A DNA stretch of 64,000 bases from Acidobacteriota bacterium (GCA_016213775.1 JACQZR010000064.1:1-64000); one strand, 5' to 3'. Shown: positions 18,720-27,077, counted from the stretch's first letter. A program made the numbers and translations. The notes: generated from the letters alone by a model not told the origin.

Positions 18720-20114
18720 ATGAATCATAGAAGAGCATTTCTGGCGACGGCTGCGGGCGCGCTGGCCGCCAATGTCGATCCCGCGCCGGCGGCCACAAGG
18801 AAACCGAACGTGGTCATGATCTACGCCGACGATCTTGGCTATGGCGATCTGGGCTGTTACGGCTCGAGCATGAAAACCCCGAACCTGGACCGGATGGCAA
18901 AGGATGGGATACGGTTCACGAACTTCCTTTCGGCCAACCCGGTCTGCTCGCCTTCGCGAGCTGCGCTGCTGACTGGCCGCTATCCCACTCGTGCCGGCGT
19001 GCCGCGTGTCTTCTTCCCCAGAGACACAACCGGGCTGCCGGCCAGCGAAGTGACGATCGCACAGATGCTGAAGCCGCTTGGCTATAAGACGATGTGCGTC
19101 GGCAAATGGCATCTGGGACACCTGCCCGATTACCTGCCCGTGAAGCGGGGCTTCGATGAGTATTACGGCATTCCTTACTCCAACGACATGAATCCACCGG
19201 TGGTGTTGCACGCAACCGCGGACAAGGTGGAGACGGTGGAAGAACGAGCGACACTGGAAACGCTGACTCCCCGCTACACCGAACAAGCTGTCCGTTTCCT
19301 TGAGAAGAACAAGGACGAGCCATTCTTCCTCTACATGCCGCACACGTATCCGCATATCCCGCTGGCCGCGTCGTCGAAATTCCGTGGGAAGACGCCCCAC
19401 GGGATATACGAAGATGTAGTTCAGGAGCTCGACTGGAGCGTGGGTGAGGTTCTCGCGGCGATCCGGAAGAATGGTCTGGAGAAGGACACGTTGGTGATGT
19501 TCTCCTCCGATAATGGGCCGTGGTATCTGGGAAGCCCGGGAAATCTGCGCGGGCGCAAGGGCTCCACCTATGAGGGGGGCGTGCGCGAGCCGTTTATCGC
19601 ACGGATGCCTGGTCGAATCCCGGCGGGCAAGGTGTGCGACGGGCTCGCGTCAACGATGGACATTCTGCCGACAGTGGCGAAGCTGTGCGGCGCGAAGCTC
19701 CCATCGAGCCCTGTGGACGGGATCGACATCTGGCCGCTTCTCACAGGGAAAAAGACGGAGCTTGCCAGGGAAGCACTGCTCTATTTTGATAACCTGTACC
19801 TGCAGTGCATCCGGTTGGGGCGGTACAAGATGCATATCGCGCGCTACAACTCGCAGGTCTACAGCCCCGCTCCGGCAGGCGGGCGTGTGAACCTGCCATT
19901 GAGTAAACCCGAACTGTACGACTTGGCCAGCGACCCGAACGAGAGTTACGACATTGCTCCGGAGCATCCGGAAATCGTTAAGGATCTGCGGGCACGCATC
20001 GACAGGCTGATGCCTACGTTTCCAGAGGAAATCCGAAAGGCGCACGCCGAGACTTTCGCCAAGAAGACTGTTGGGAATACCGCTACTTTTCCGCGTCTGG
20101 CGCCGCGACAGTAG
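18720..20114 (+). CDS. Sulfatase (arylsulfatase family), TAT-exported
   Basis: Protein of 464 aa. The N-terminus HRRAFLATAAGALAANVD is a twin-arginine signal. The mature enzyme starts with KPNVVMIYADDLGYGDLG, the calcium-binding Asp pair, and carries the activation motif CSPSR at 76-80, whose Cys is converted to formylglycine, followed by LLTGRYPTRAG and GKWHLGH. SDNGPW and the calcium ligands come later. It removes sulfate from an ester, probably of a sulfated polysaccharide. It overlaps the convergent esterase gene by 32 bp. Confidence 0.93.
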   Translation: MNHRRAFLATAAGALAANVDPAPAATRKPNVVMIYADDLGYGDLGCYGSSMKTPNLDRMAKDGIRFTNFLSANPVCSPSRAALLTGRYPTRAGVPRVFFPRDTTGLPASEVTIAQMLKPLGYKTMCVGKWHLGHLPDYLPVKRGFDEYYGIPYSNDMNPPVVLHATADKVETVEERATLETLTPRYTEQAVRFLEKNKDEPFFLYMPHTYPHIPLAASSKFRGKTPHGIYEDVVQELDWSVGEVLAAIRKNGLEKDTLVMFSSDNGPWYLGSPGNLRGRKGSTYEGGVREPFIARMPGRIPAGKVCDGLASTMDILPTVAKLCGAKLPSSPVDGIDIWPLLTGKKTELAREALLYFDNLYLQCIRLGRYKMHIARYNSQVYSPAPAGGRVNLPLSKPELYDLASDPNESYDIAPEHPEIVKDLRARIDRLMPTFPEEIRKAHAETFAKKTVGNTATFPRLAPRQ

Positions 20115-20820
20115 TCAGGCCGGGAAAGGTCCTTTCGGTCCAGGCTCGAATGACGGGCGCGGCTTTCGAAGGGAAACGGTGACCTCCCGGCAGCATCTGG
20201 AATTCTACATCCGAAGCGCGCGTTCGCAGTTTGCGGGCGTAGTCTGAAGTGACGGACGCGGGAAAGAACTCGTCCTCGCTCCTGGCAATGTGTAGAAGGG
20301 AAGCCGAGACGCGGCCGTAGCTGCCTGTCTCCCAATCCTTGGGCACGCCTCCGCAAATCCCTACCACCCCCGCGACCTCTTCAGGGTAAGTGGCGGCGAA
20401 GCGGTAGTTGTAGCCGACCGGTTGCGAGTATCCCATCAACACTGTGCGTTGTGGGGGAACGGCGAAGCGGGATTCGAGTTCCGCCCGTACGTGACGGAGC
20501 ATCGCATGATGCATTTGAATGCTCGAAGATCCGTGATTGCGCGTGCCCCAGTTGTAGCCGACGTCGGGTTTGCTCTGATCGGGGTAGAAATGGTGGGGGG
20601 CCTGAACGGAGGCAACCAACTGATCCTTGCCAAGGACCGTGAGGGAAAGCCGCAGCATCGACGCGGCACTCATGGCGTAGCCGTGGACAACAATCCAGAG
20701 CAAGGGAGAAGGGGCAGGGGGGACATGGAGAAGGTAATAGCAATCGAGAGGCAGCAAAAACGTATGCGATTCGATTGAATCTGTCGTGGAATCCTTGGGC
20801 AGTTCCATGTAGTTCTTCAC
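20083..20820 (-). CDS. Alpha/beta-hydrolase (esterase) family protein
   Basis: Protein of 245 aa. The nucleophile elbow is GYSQP near residues 149-153, which departs from GxSxG in the last Gly, a change also compatible with related phospholipase/carboxylesterase-type proteins. IVVHGYAMSA (oxyanion loop), SEDEFFP (candidate acid) and GGHRFP (catalytic His) follow in the usual order. No signal peptide is seen. The 3' end overlaps the convergent sulfatase gene. Substrate unknown. Confidence 0.75.
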   Translation of the reverse strand: MKNYMELPKDSTTDSIESHTFLLPLDCYYLLHVPPAPSPLLWIVVHGYAMSAASMLRLSLTVLGKDQLVASVQAPHHFYPDQSKPDVGYNWGTRNHGSSSIQMHHAMLRHVRAELESRFAVPPQRTVLMGYSQPVGYNYRFAATYPEEVAGVVGICGGVPKDWETGSYGRVSASLLHIARSEDEFFPASVTSDYARKLRTRASDVEFQMLPGGHRFPSKAAPVIRAWTERTFPGLTTVAAPDAEK

Positions 20821-20968
20821 CTATCACGCCGATAGAGGGGGCAGGAGCAGCGACGAGTTGCCCCGGCGGCAGTCGAAGTACTATCGTAAAACTGGAGTGT
20901 CGGGCTTCGCCAGTCCAGTGAGTTCGATAGCCGGAGTTGGCGGAAGAAACGTGAAGGAGTTGACAACA

Positions 20969-21328
20969 GTGGATTTCCCGAATCAACTGGCTGTTCTTGA
21001 TCGAGCAATCGCGCTGTCCCGCGTGGGTGGGGATTCGGAATTGCTGCAAGAGATGGCGCAGATCTTTCTGGAAGAGTGTCCGTCACAGATGCTCGCAGTG
21101 CGGTCCGCTGTGGCCGCGCGGGACCCGAAAGCTGTGGAGCGGTCAGCGCACAGTCTAAAGGGTAGCGTCGGCAATTTCGGAGCCACCATGGCGCAACAGG
21201 CGGCTCTCGCGCTGGAGATGTTGGGCCGTCGCGGTCAACTGGAGGATGTGGATTCCGCGCTGTATCAATTGGAGGACGCGATTCACCAATTGCAGCCGGA
21301 GATGGAAAGTCTGGCGCAAAGCGTCTAG
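20969..21328 (+). CDS. Stand-alone Hpt (histidine phosphotransfer) protein
   Basis: Protein of about 119 aa that is essentially one Hpt four-helix domain: the phospho-accepting His lies in SAHSLKGSVGNFGA, followed by helices LALEMLGRRGQLEDVDSALYQLEDAI. Such proteins relay phosphate between hybrid kinases and response regulators. GTG 20969 has AAGGAG nine bases upstream; GTG 20951 is in frame as well, and the longer open frame to 20858 is probably not translated. No kinase or regulator gene is adjacent, so the partners are unknown. Confidence 0.8.
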   Translation: MDFPNQLAVLDRAIALSRVGGDSELLQEMAQIFLEECPSQMLAVRSAVAARDPKAVERSAHSLKGSVGNFGATMAQQAALALEMLGRRGQLEDVDSALYQLEDAIHQLQPEMESLAQSV

Positions 21329-21460
21329 AAGACCGATCCTTATACACGCGGCGGCCAGCCAACAACTCTCCCTGTCCGTTTTTCCTGTGTTCATCGCTGT
21401 TCATCCGTGGCCCATTTAGTCGGCGAAAATCCACCCAACGAGTGGGGCTAGACGGCTATA

Positions 21461-23146
21461 ATGCTTGCGATGCCCGAGCCGCCCAAAAGCACGGAGTTGC
21501 TGCACCTGCACACGTATTTTCTGTTCCCGTTTTCCATCGACCGGAAGACGGTGACCGACAATCATTGTGCCTCCTGGAGGGACACCCATTACTGGATCGA
21601 CGGATTGGATAAATGGCTTGCTGAGCATCAGACCCCGGCGGGGTCGGCTGTGGTGTCGAAACTGGGTCCATGGCGTCGAGCGGCCTATTCCCGCTTTGAC
21701 CTGGACTCTCCCGCATACCAGGACATGGTGTTTTTCCATCCCTTCGTCCGGAGGGTGTTCTTTGACACATCGCGAAAGGACCTGAGCGAAAACCTGCTGC
21801 GCTGTTACGAGATCCCGCTGGATGGCGTCCGGCTTTCGATGGAAGCGCAGGATGCCAAGGGCCGAGAAGCAAAAGTGGCGGTGACGGACCTGCGTCTGTT
21901 CCTATTCGCCAACGGGATCGGCATTCTCAGCATCGGGGTGGAGGCGTATGGATTATCTGCTGCCCAGGCACTGTGGATCAACGAGATGATGCGCAAGGTG
22001 TACCCGTCGTCCAGCCGGCAGATTCGTGAGGCGCGGTTTCCGAGCAGGCTGGCGCTGATTCTGGAACGCAACGGGGAGACGCTGACGGTTGCGGAGGAGC
22101 GGTTTCAGGATTGCCCCGGAATGAGCGTCTTTCTGCCGCCGCTTTCCAAGACCATCACGTCGTTGCTTTACTTCGCGGATTATCAGCAGAACGAGTTCGA
22201 GCCGGTGCTGGATGAGCGGATGATCGTCTACACGTACACTGCACTCGATCCCAACAGCATAGACGACGGCTTCATCGCGAGCGAGGAGTATAAGATCCTG
22301 CTGAGCCGTATCCTGTATGTGGACCGTGATGGCGACGACTATCGCTACGATCGCTACTTTGTGCGGCAACAGATGATGCGGCAGCTTTACACACGCTGGG
22401 CACACCAGGGCACGTATTATGGAGCTACCAGCTACAGCAACGTCACTGTGTGCATCGGGAACTTCGACTGTGACGAGCACGAGCTTCGCGAAGGCTTCCT
22501 GGTGCATCGCATGTTCGACGGACGCTACTACCTGATGGCGATGGTGGCGTTGTTCTACAGGGCCACTCTGCTGCACTTTGCCGAGACCAGCGCCGAGGTT
22601 TCGAAGATTCTCTACCTGGACCAGCAGGACGACAAGCTGTCAAGTGAGAACATCAAGCTGGCGAATCATCTGCGGGCTGATTTCCTGCACTTTGCCAACT
22701 ACTGGTACTTCGACGAATTAGCGAACAAAGAAGAGGAAATCGACCACTTCCTTCTACAGTGCCGCGAATACCGGACGGACATAATGAAGCGGGAAATAGA
22801 AGAAGAGGTGGACAAACTGAATGCCTCGTTGCACAACTATTTCCAATTCCGCAACACGGAAGCTGTCAACCGGTTAGCCATGTTGAGCCTGATTTTCGGC
22901 GCGGGAGCGGTGCTGACAGGGTTCTTCGGAATGAACTTCGGGCGGGAGTTCAGCAAGGTGATCTTCCAGGGGGAAGCGGAAGGTGGCTGGATACACTATT
23001 TCGCGGTGATCACAGTGTCGTTTCTCGCCTTTGGGGCATTGGTATTCGGGCTATATGTGGTGCTGGCGAACTGGTCGGATTATCAGACGATTTTGCTGCC
23101 AAAGAAGCAGACACCCTCGCAAGGTGGGGAAGATGGGACGAAATAA
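21461..23146 (+). CDS. CorA-like membrane protein with a long soluble domain
   Basis: Protein of 561 aa. Residues 1-470 are soluble and acidic, without motifs I can name, ending in a helical stretch (EEIDHFLLQCREYRTDIMKREIEEEVDKLN). Two C-terminal transmembrane segments follow (AMLSLIFGAGAVLTGFFGMNFG and YFAVITVSFLAFGALVFGLYVV). The first ends in GMN, the pore-mouth signature of CorA/2-TM-GxN transporters for Mg2+ and other divalent ions. The total is much longer than CorA (about 320 aa). ATG 21461 or 21470 may be the start. Ion specificity is unknown. Confidence 0.6.
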   Translation: MLAMPEPPKSTELLHLHTYFLFPFSIDRKTVTDNHCASWRDTHYWIDGLDKWLAEHQTPAGSAVVSKLGPWRRAAYSRFDLDSPAYQDMVFFHPFVRRVFFDTSRKDLSENLLRCYEIPLDGVRLSMEAQDAKGREAKVAVTDLRLFLFANGIGILSIGVEAYGLSAAQALWINEMMRKVYPSSSRQIREARFPSRLALILERNGETLTVAEERFQDCPGMSVFLPPLSKTITSLLYFADYQQNEFEPVLDERMIVYTYTALDPNSIDDGFIASEEYKILLSRILYVDRDGDDYRYDRYFVRQQMMRQLYTRWAHQGTYYGATSYSNVTVCIGNFDCDEHELREGFLVHRMFDGRYYLMAMVALFYRATLLHFAETSAEVSKILYLDQQDDKLSSENIKLANHLRADFLHFANYWYFDELANKEEEIDHFLLQCREYRTDIMKREIEEEVDKLNASLHNYFQFRNTEAVNRLAMLSLIFGAGAVLTGFFGMNFGREFSKVIFQGEAEGGWIHYFAVITVSFLAFGALVFGLYVVLANWSDYQTILLPKKQTPSQGGEDGTK

Positions 23147-23241
23147 GAGCCGCGCGTCGCTTCTTCCGGCTCTCTTCTATGGTATCATTAAGTGGCCCAA
23201 TGGCTCCGACGGGTCAAGCTTAGGTTCGACTCTCTCTGCAT

Positions 23242-23451
23242 ATGTCACTTCGACTTCAACTTGAGTACTGGAAGGACGGCAAGTGGTGGGTGGGGCGTCT
23301 CACACAAGTCCCCGGTGTGTTTAGTCAGGGCGCGACACTGGAAGAACTGGCAGAGAACGTCCGTGATGCTTACCGCATGATGTTGGAAGAACAGGAAGCT
23401 GTACCGACTGCGGGGCCCATCGAGAGCAAGATACTCGAAGTCCTGACGTGA
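23242..23451 (+). CDS. HicB-like antitoxin (UPF0150 fold)
   Basis: Small protein of 69 aa: LEYWKDGKWWVGRLTQVPGVFSQG is the partial RNase-H-like fold of HicB, and TLEELAENVRDAYRMMLEE is its helix. The stop overlaps, as GTGA, the start of a gene whose first residues match HicA. HicB neutralises HicA mRNA interferases. Here the toxin partner is cut short, leaving an orphan antitoxin. Confidence 0.8.
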   Translation: MSLRLQLEYWKDGKWWVGRLTQVPGVFSQGATLEELAENVRDAYRMMLEEQEAVPTAGPIESKILEVLT

Positions 23452-23519
23452 AGCGTCGTGAATTCGTTCGTGAACTGGAACGATCTGGTTGTAGCTTAGT
23501 GGTTGAGGCTCTCGGCTAA
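23448..23519 (+). pseudogene. HicA toxin remnant (N-terminal end only)
   Basis: From GTG 23448 the frame reads MKRREFVRELERSGCSLV, the conserved first helix of HicA mRNA interferases. It then loses similarity and stops at TAA 23517-23519 after 23 residues. HicA is normally 60-80 aa and its catalytic His lies beyond the break, so no toxin activity is expected. The ssrA promoter and gene begin within 100 bp. Confidence 0.72.
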
Positions 23520-23580
23520 GCCCTAACGGCTTCCAGTCTCCGCAAAACCGAGGCTTGGCCGGAGCCAACTTCCGTTCTGG

Positions 23581-23589
23581 TGCTATGAT
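23581..23589 (+). promoter_or_regulatory. Extended -10 promoter element of ssrA
   Basis: TGCTATGAT is an extended -10 box (TGn followed by TATGAT), placed so that transcription would start about 7 bases later, close to the mature 5' end of tmRNA at 23601. No good -35 is visible at 17 bp, which is consistent with an extended -10 promoter. Confidence 0.5.
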
Positions 23590-23600
23590 GGAATCTGGAA

Positions 23601-23952
23601 GGGGGCGTAACGGCTTCGACGGGTTTGTACTGGTTTGAGCAGGCGTGCCGGGTTCCGAGCTCCCGTTAAACGATCGGAAAACCAAAACTGCCAACACGCA
23701 GTTTGCTTACGCTGCCTAGTCTTAGGTAGCCGCCCTAAGGAGGCGAGCCCGCGCACCTCCGGTGGACGTCATTTTTGCGGGATAGGCCGAGAGCTTCTGT
23801 CCGGAGCTTGCAGGCCGAGATGAATCGGGCTTGGTTGCCGGTCTTTTTGCCGATTCTGAACTGGTGACCGAGACATAAGAATCTGGCTACGCACGTAGGC
23901 TGTTCAGGGCAGGCACTCTCGGACGCGGGTTCGACTCCCGCCGCCTCCACCA
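23601..23952 (+). ncRNA. ssrA: Transfer-messenger RNA (tmRNA)
   Basis: About 352 nt. The 5' end GGGGGCG pairs with CGCCTCC before the 3' ACCA, giving a seven-pair acceptor stem with one G-U. The 5' block is followed by GGCTTCGAC and the 3' end has GGTTCGACTCCCGCCGCCTCCACCA-like T-arm sequence. The resume codon opens a reading frame for the tag ANTQFAYAA, ending at TAG. tmRNA rescues stalled ribosomes together with SmpB and marks the peptide for proteolysis. The 3' end of ssrA is a frequent integration site, and a decayed gene follows it here. Confidence 0.96.
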
Positions 23953-24009
23953 GCCTTTGCCAAGGCTACGGCTGGCAAGCCTCGGCTTGCTAGGCCGGAG
24001 GGTTGACGA

Positions 24010-24275
24010 AGGCTGCCCGCCAGTGTGCTTTCGGACCCACGCATTACGTCTATCTCCTGCGCAGCCAAGCGCACCCGGACCAACGGTACACAGGAATGAC
24101 GAGCGATCTCAAGGCGAGGCTCGCCAAGCAGAATGAAAGTCGTGTCCCATACTCTCGAAGTTCTTACCTTGGACGTTAGCCACCTATGTCGCATTTCTCC
24201 ACCCGTGAGAAGGCATCCGATTCGAACGCTATTTGAAATCCGGCTCCGGACGCGCCTTCGCCAAACGCCATTTGG
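24010..24275 (+). pseudogene. GIY-YIG nuclease, frameshifted
   Basis: Translation in changing frames gives FGPTHYVYLLRS, then RYTGMTSDLKARLAKQNES, then WTLATYVAF, and after another shift IRFERYLKSGSGRAFAKRHL. These are the consecutive blocks of small GIY-YIG (UPF0213-like) nucleases. At least two frameshifts separate them and no start codon with a ribosome site is clear. It begins about 60 bp after the 3' end of ssrA. Confidence 0.75.
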
Positions 24276-24698
24276 TGGGCCTCGGCGTTGATGATTCTTC
24301 CCGGCTGCCTGACCAGTCACGTCCCTTGAAGCCTGTGGGAGCGAGCGTCCGGCAGCGACTACTTCACTGCCCACCAGACGCCGAAAAGTGTCAACGGCGG
24401 CGAAGTGACTGGGCCATTTTCGCAACTTATTCGCCCGCTTTTCCACCACGCAGGGTTTCCATAAAAGGAGCCAGGCGGTCTCCCGTGTTTGAAGGAGATT
24501 AAGCAGCCAGACAGTGTCCAGTCTGGGTATTCTCTTGTATCGGAATGCGCCTCCGGGGCAGTGGGTGGTTAAGAGTACTAGACCATAGAAACACGAAAGA
24601 AAACTCTTGACTCCAACTCTGGTCCTGGGTAATATCAAGTGTGTCACATGCGGTCTCTCTGCCATGTGTACGTCTCAATTCTCTCTCGGAGGTTTACG
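24276..24698. other. Gene-free leader region upstream of the first PEP-CTERM gene
   Basis: No gene is recognised in this 420-bp stretch. Its distal end carries the sigma-70-type promoter at 24607-24635 and a leader of roughly 60 nt ending in CGGAGG before the ATG. The proximal end may be residue of the decayed nuclease locus. Confidence 0.55.
24607..24635 (+). promoter_or_regulatory. Sigma-70-type promoter of the first PEP-CTERM gene
   Basis: TTGACT (24607-24612) and TAATAT (24630-24635) are separated by exactly 17 bp, a near-consensus arrangement. The predicted start lies about 57 nt before ATG 24699. Confidence 0.65.
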
Positions 24699-25340
24699 AT
24701 GCGAATTTTGAAGGCCCTGATTTTGGGGGCTGCTCTTTGCGCCATGGCGATCCCCTCATTTGGCGCGCTCACTAACTGTGGAACTGTAACTCTGGACACA
24801 TTGCTTTCTGGCGGGGCCAACCAAACTGGTTGCCAAGTCACGGACAAGATGTTCACAAACTTCAGCTATACCGGCAGCATTGCGGCAAGTCTGATCAATG
24901 TCTCCTTCCAGTCCAACGGCCCAGTTCCGGCCGGTGCCTCGATCGCCTTCCAGCCAACGTCTGGTAGCTGGACTGCGGCGTCGATTTCTTGGACCACGGC
25001 GATTGACGCTGCGGTTTGCGCAAACTGCCAGTTCCTCGCAGTGTTGGATCAGATCGGTGGACCGCCGACTCCCAACAGCAACGCTGGAACCTTCACGCAT
25101 ACTCCCGGTGGTGTCGTCAACGTCAACGGCTCGGCTCCGGGCACCCTCAGCGGGCAGGCGAACATTGCTCCCGGTGTGGTGTCTATCGCCACGAACTTCA
25201 CGCAAACGGGCGGTACCACTCTGCAGAGTGTTCAGAGCACGTTCTCGCAGTTCGATGCCAGCATCCCTGAGCCAACGTCCTTCGCTCTTATGGGCATCGG
25301 ACTCATCGGTCTGGGTCTCCTCCGCCGCAAGTTGAGCTAA
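24699..25340 (+). CDS. PEP-CTERM sorting-domain protein (first of a tandem pair)
   Basis: Secreted protein of 213 aa. Signal peptide to about residue 22 (MRILKALILGAALCAMAIPSFG); the mature part is beta-rich with two CxxC-like or C...C features (CGTVTLDTL, CANCQF). The C-terminus is a typical exosortase signal: PEPTSFALMGIGLIGLGLLRRKLS, with PEP, a hydrophobic segment and a basic tail. ATG 24699 has CGGAGG six bases upstream; the longer open frame is not used. It is a paralogue of the protein at 25842. Exosortase would cleave it and fix it to the envelope or polysaccharide; no exosortase gene is in the window. Confidence 0.88.
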   Translation: MRILKALILGAALCAMAIPSFGALTNCGTVTLDTLLSGGANQTGCQVTDKMFTNFSYTGSIAASLINVSFQSNGPVPAGASIAFQPTSGSWTAASISWTTAIDAAVCANCQFLAVLDQIGGPPTPNSNAGTFTHTPGGVVNVNGSAPGTLSGQANIAPGVVSIATNFTQTGGTTLQSVQSTFSQFDASIPEPTSFALMGIGLIGLGLLRRKLS

Positions 25341-25360
25341 GCTAAATCTGCTAGGTTCTG

Positions 25361-25407
25361 TTAGACGAAGAAGGGCCGAGGCAAAGCCTCGGCCCTTCTT
25401 CGTCTAA
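25361..25407 (+). terminator. Strong hairpin, likely terminator
   Basis: Perfect 22-bp inverted repeat (25361-25382 and 25386-25407) with an AAA loop, 20 bp after the stop of the first PEP-CTERM gene. There is no U-tract, so it may act as an RNA 3'-end stabiliser or bidirectional terminator. Confidence 0.65.
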
Positions 25408-25841
25408 GGCCGTTCTCCGATCACCAGGCAATCAGCATCGCCTGCTTTGGCTCGCCCTTATCCCCTCGTCCGCCCTCCCGCAGGATGGCGTCCTCCAACG
25501 CGCGTAGACGCTCATGTCGTGTCTGCGTCCAACCGAGAGAGAGCAAGTCCTTCCTACGCCGCCCGGTCCCCGCCCCACCCCTGCAAGAGACCGCAATAGG
25601 ACTCCACCGAGCGCGATCCATTACCTCCTCCTCCTCCGCAGGATCGTCCACCGTTCCCGGCCCCGCCTCTCCCATCGGGAGAGTACTGCCCGGGGGCCAG
25701 TCCCCTGAGAACCTGGGTACTCATTCCGGCGTCCACAACGGGAAGATAGGATCAAGCGTGCCCACATTCACGCAACACCAACTGGTCGCGAATTGCTCGG
25801 ATGTGCAATGGCTCACTTTGAATTCTGGGGTACCAAAACAC
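25408..25841. other. Gene-free stretch between the PEP-CTERM paralogues
   Basis: About 430 bp with no recognised gene. The plus frame is open through it into the second PEP-CTERM protein, but the codons give a low-complexity Arg/Pro/Ser sequence without homology that I can see. No clear promoter is found for the downstream gene. Confidence 0.5.
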
Positions 25842-26486
25842 ATGAAAAATCGTTTGCTTCCGCTCTTCAACAAAGCCCTGCTCTTAGGCGTTGCTATCGG
25901 CGCGATGGTCATTCCATCCTTCGCAACTCCCACGGCGTGTACGACCGTGAAGTTGGACACACTCCTAGCAGGTGGCGCCAATGCCGATGGCTGCCAAGTC
26001 ACGGACAAGATGTTCACCAACTTCTCCTATGCGGGAAGTCTCCTTGCGTCACAAATCAACGTTACGTTTCAGTCAAACGGGCCGGTTCCCGCGGGTGCCA
26101 GCATCACGTTCCAGCCGGTATCTGGAACCTGGTCGGCGATCGACGTGACTTTCACTACAACCATTGATGCCGCAATCTGCCCGGCCTGCCAGTTCACTGC
26201 GGTATTGGACAGCATCTTCACCCCGCCAACCCCGAACGCCAACGCCGGGACGTACACCCACACTCCCGGAGGTTCCATCAATCTCAGTGGCGCGTCGCCC
26301 GCGGCGCTGAGTGGACAGGTGATCGTTGGGGGGACGTCCGTCGCTACGCGGTTTGTCCAGACGAGTGGCGACAGCCTGCAGAGCATTCAGAGCACATTCT
26401 CGCAGCAGGTTCCCGAACCGTCCACTTACGCTCTTATGGGTCTTGGTTTGATCGGCTTCGGTTTGGCCCGTCGCCTCCGGGGGTAA
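25842..26486 (+). CDS. PEP-CTERM sorting-domain protein (second of a tandem pair)
   Basis: Secreted protein of 214 aa, similar along its whole length to the one at 24699 (shared blocks GCQVTDKMFTNFSY, FQSNGPVPAGASI, QSIQSTFSQ). Signal peptide to about residue 29, and C-terminal exosortase signal VPEPSTYALMGLGLIGFGLARRLRG. ATG 25842 gives the proper signal peptide; the upstream in-frame extension of about 119 codons is probably untranslated. The pair arose by tandem duplication. Confidence 0.86.
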   Translation: MKNRLLPLFNKALLLGVAIGAMVIPSFATPTACTTVKLDTLLAGGANADGCQVTDKMFTNFSYAGSLLASQINVTFQSNGPVPAGASITFQPVSGTWSAIDVTFTTTIDAAICPACQFTAVLDSIFTPPTPNANAGTYTHTPGGSINLSGASPAALSGQVIVGGTSVATRFVQTSGDSLQSIQSTFSQQVPEPSTYALMGLGLIGFGLARRLRG

Positions 26487-26502
26487 ATCTCTGTTCTACT
26501 TT

Positions 26503-26533
26503 CAGGAAGGCCGAACCTCGTTCGGCCTTCCTG
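26503..26533 (+). terminator. Hairpin terminator after the second PEP-CTERM gene
   Basis: Perfect 14-bp stem (26503-26516 with 26520-26533) and a CTC loop, 16 bp after the stop codon. The sequence following is C-rich, not T-rich. Confidence 0.6.
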
Positions 26534-26833
26534 CTGATTGCCCCCCCCCGCCTCGTCCCCCTGTAGCCCTCCTTCCCATTAGATTCTCACTAGGTTCCGC
26601 TAGCCCGATCACAATCTGATTGTCCCTTACCCCTCCCGAGGGGTTCACTTGTTTCCCGGAAACTCAGGATGCCGATTCCCACTCCTAACAAAGATATGAG
26701 CGAGCGAGCGTAATAGGCGTGCTGTGGGGTGGGTGGGTGGAATGCCCCCACCGGAAGTGCAAGCGCATTGGGAGTTTTCACCAGTGTCGGCCCGAGACAA
26801 GCGCAAACCCCTCTCAAATAAAAGGGTTCTCGT

Positions 26834-26852
26834 TTGGCAACCAAAGTGCCAA
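26834..26852. promoter_or_regulatory. Palindrome before the respiratory operon
   Basis: Inverted repeat TTGGCA - 7 nt - TGCCAA ending 12 bp before the ATG of the first gene. It has the size of a dimeric regulator site. It does not match the FNR box. Assignment as an operator is tentative. Confidence 0.3.
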
Positions 26853-26864
26853 CTAAGTACGCCA

Positions 26865-27077
26865 ATGGGCACCGACCAAAGCTGGGTACTGACTTGGGTC
26901 GCCATCGCTGCCAGCATCCTAATGGGGCTGGGAGGGGTCTGCCTCTTTGTATACGCGGTGAAGAAGGATTTGTTCCGCGATATCGAAGAAGCCAAATACC
27001 ACGTGTTCTGGTCCGATCTGGAGGAATTGGTTGACCGATCGCAGGAACGCGCGGGCACATCCGGGAAACAGGAGTAG
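26865..27077 (+). CDS. ccoS: CcoS-like cbb3 oxidase assembly protein
   Basis: Small protein of 70 aa: one transmembrane helix (VLTWVAIAASILMGLGGVCLFVYAV) followed by KKDLFRDIEEAKYHVFWSD, which matches the CcoS pattern of a single helix plus a short basic-acidic tail (compare AVRSGQFDDLEG...ILFDD in classical CcoS). ATG 26865 is chosen; the open frame continues upstream but gives no plausible protein. In other bacteria CcoS is needed for cofactor insertion into cbb3 oxidase. It is the first gene of the respiratory cluster. Confidence 0.65.
   Translation: MGTDQSWVLTWVAIAASILMGLGGVCLFVYAVKKDLFRDIEEAKYHVFWSDLEELVDRSQERAGTSGKQE

Larger units (their letters stand above)
26487..26864. other. Gene-free stretch before the respiratory operon
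   Basis: It holds the terminator at 26503-26533, a run of nine or ten C, and a palindrome TTGGCA-N7-TGCCAA at 26834-26852 just before the first gene of the respiratory cluster. No gene is supported. The promoter of the long operon is expected here but I cannot point to a clear -35/-10 pair. Confidence 0.5.

Noticed and set aside
23487-23560. tRNA-like D-arm (TAGCTTAGTGGTT) upstream of ssrA
   Set aside because: The D-arm-like bases fall within the hicA remnant, no contiguous anticodon stem or T-arm follows, and there is no acceptor stem.
25485-25841. Upstream extension of the second PEP-CTERM protein
   Set aside because: The 119-codon extension has no homology by eye, is low in complexity, and would place the signal peptide in the middle of the protein.
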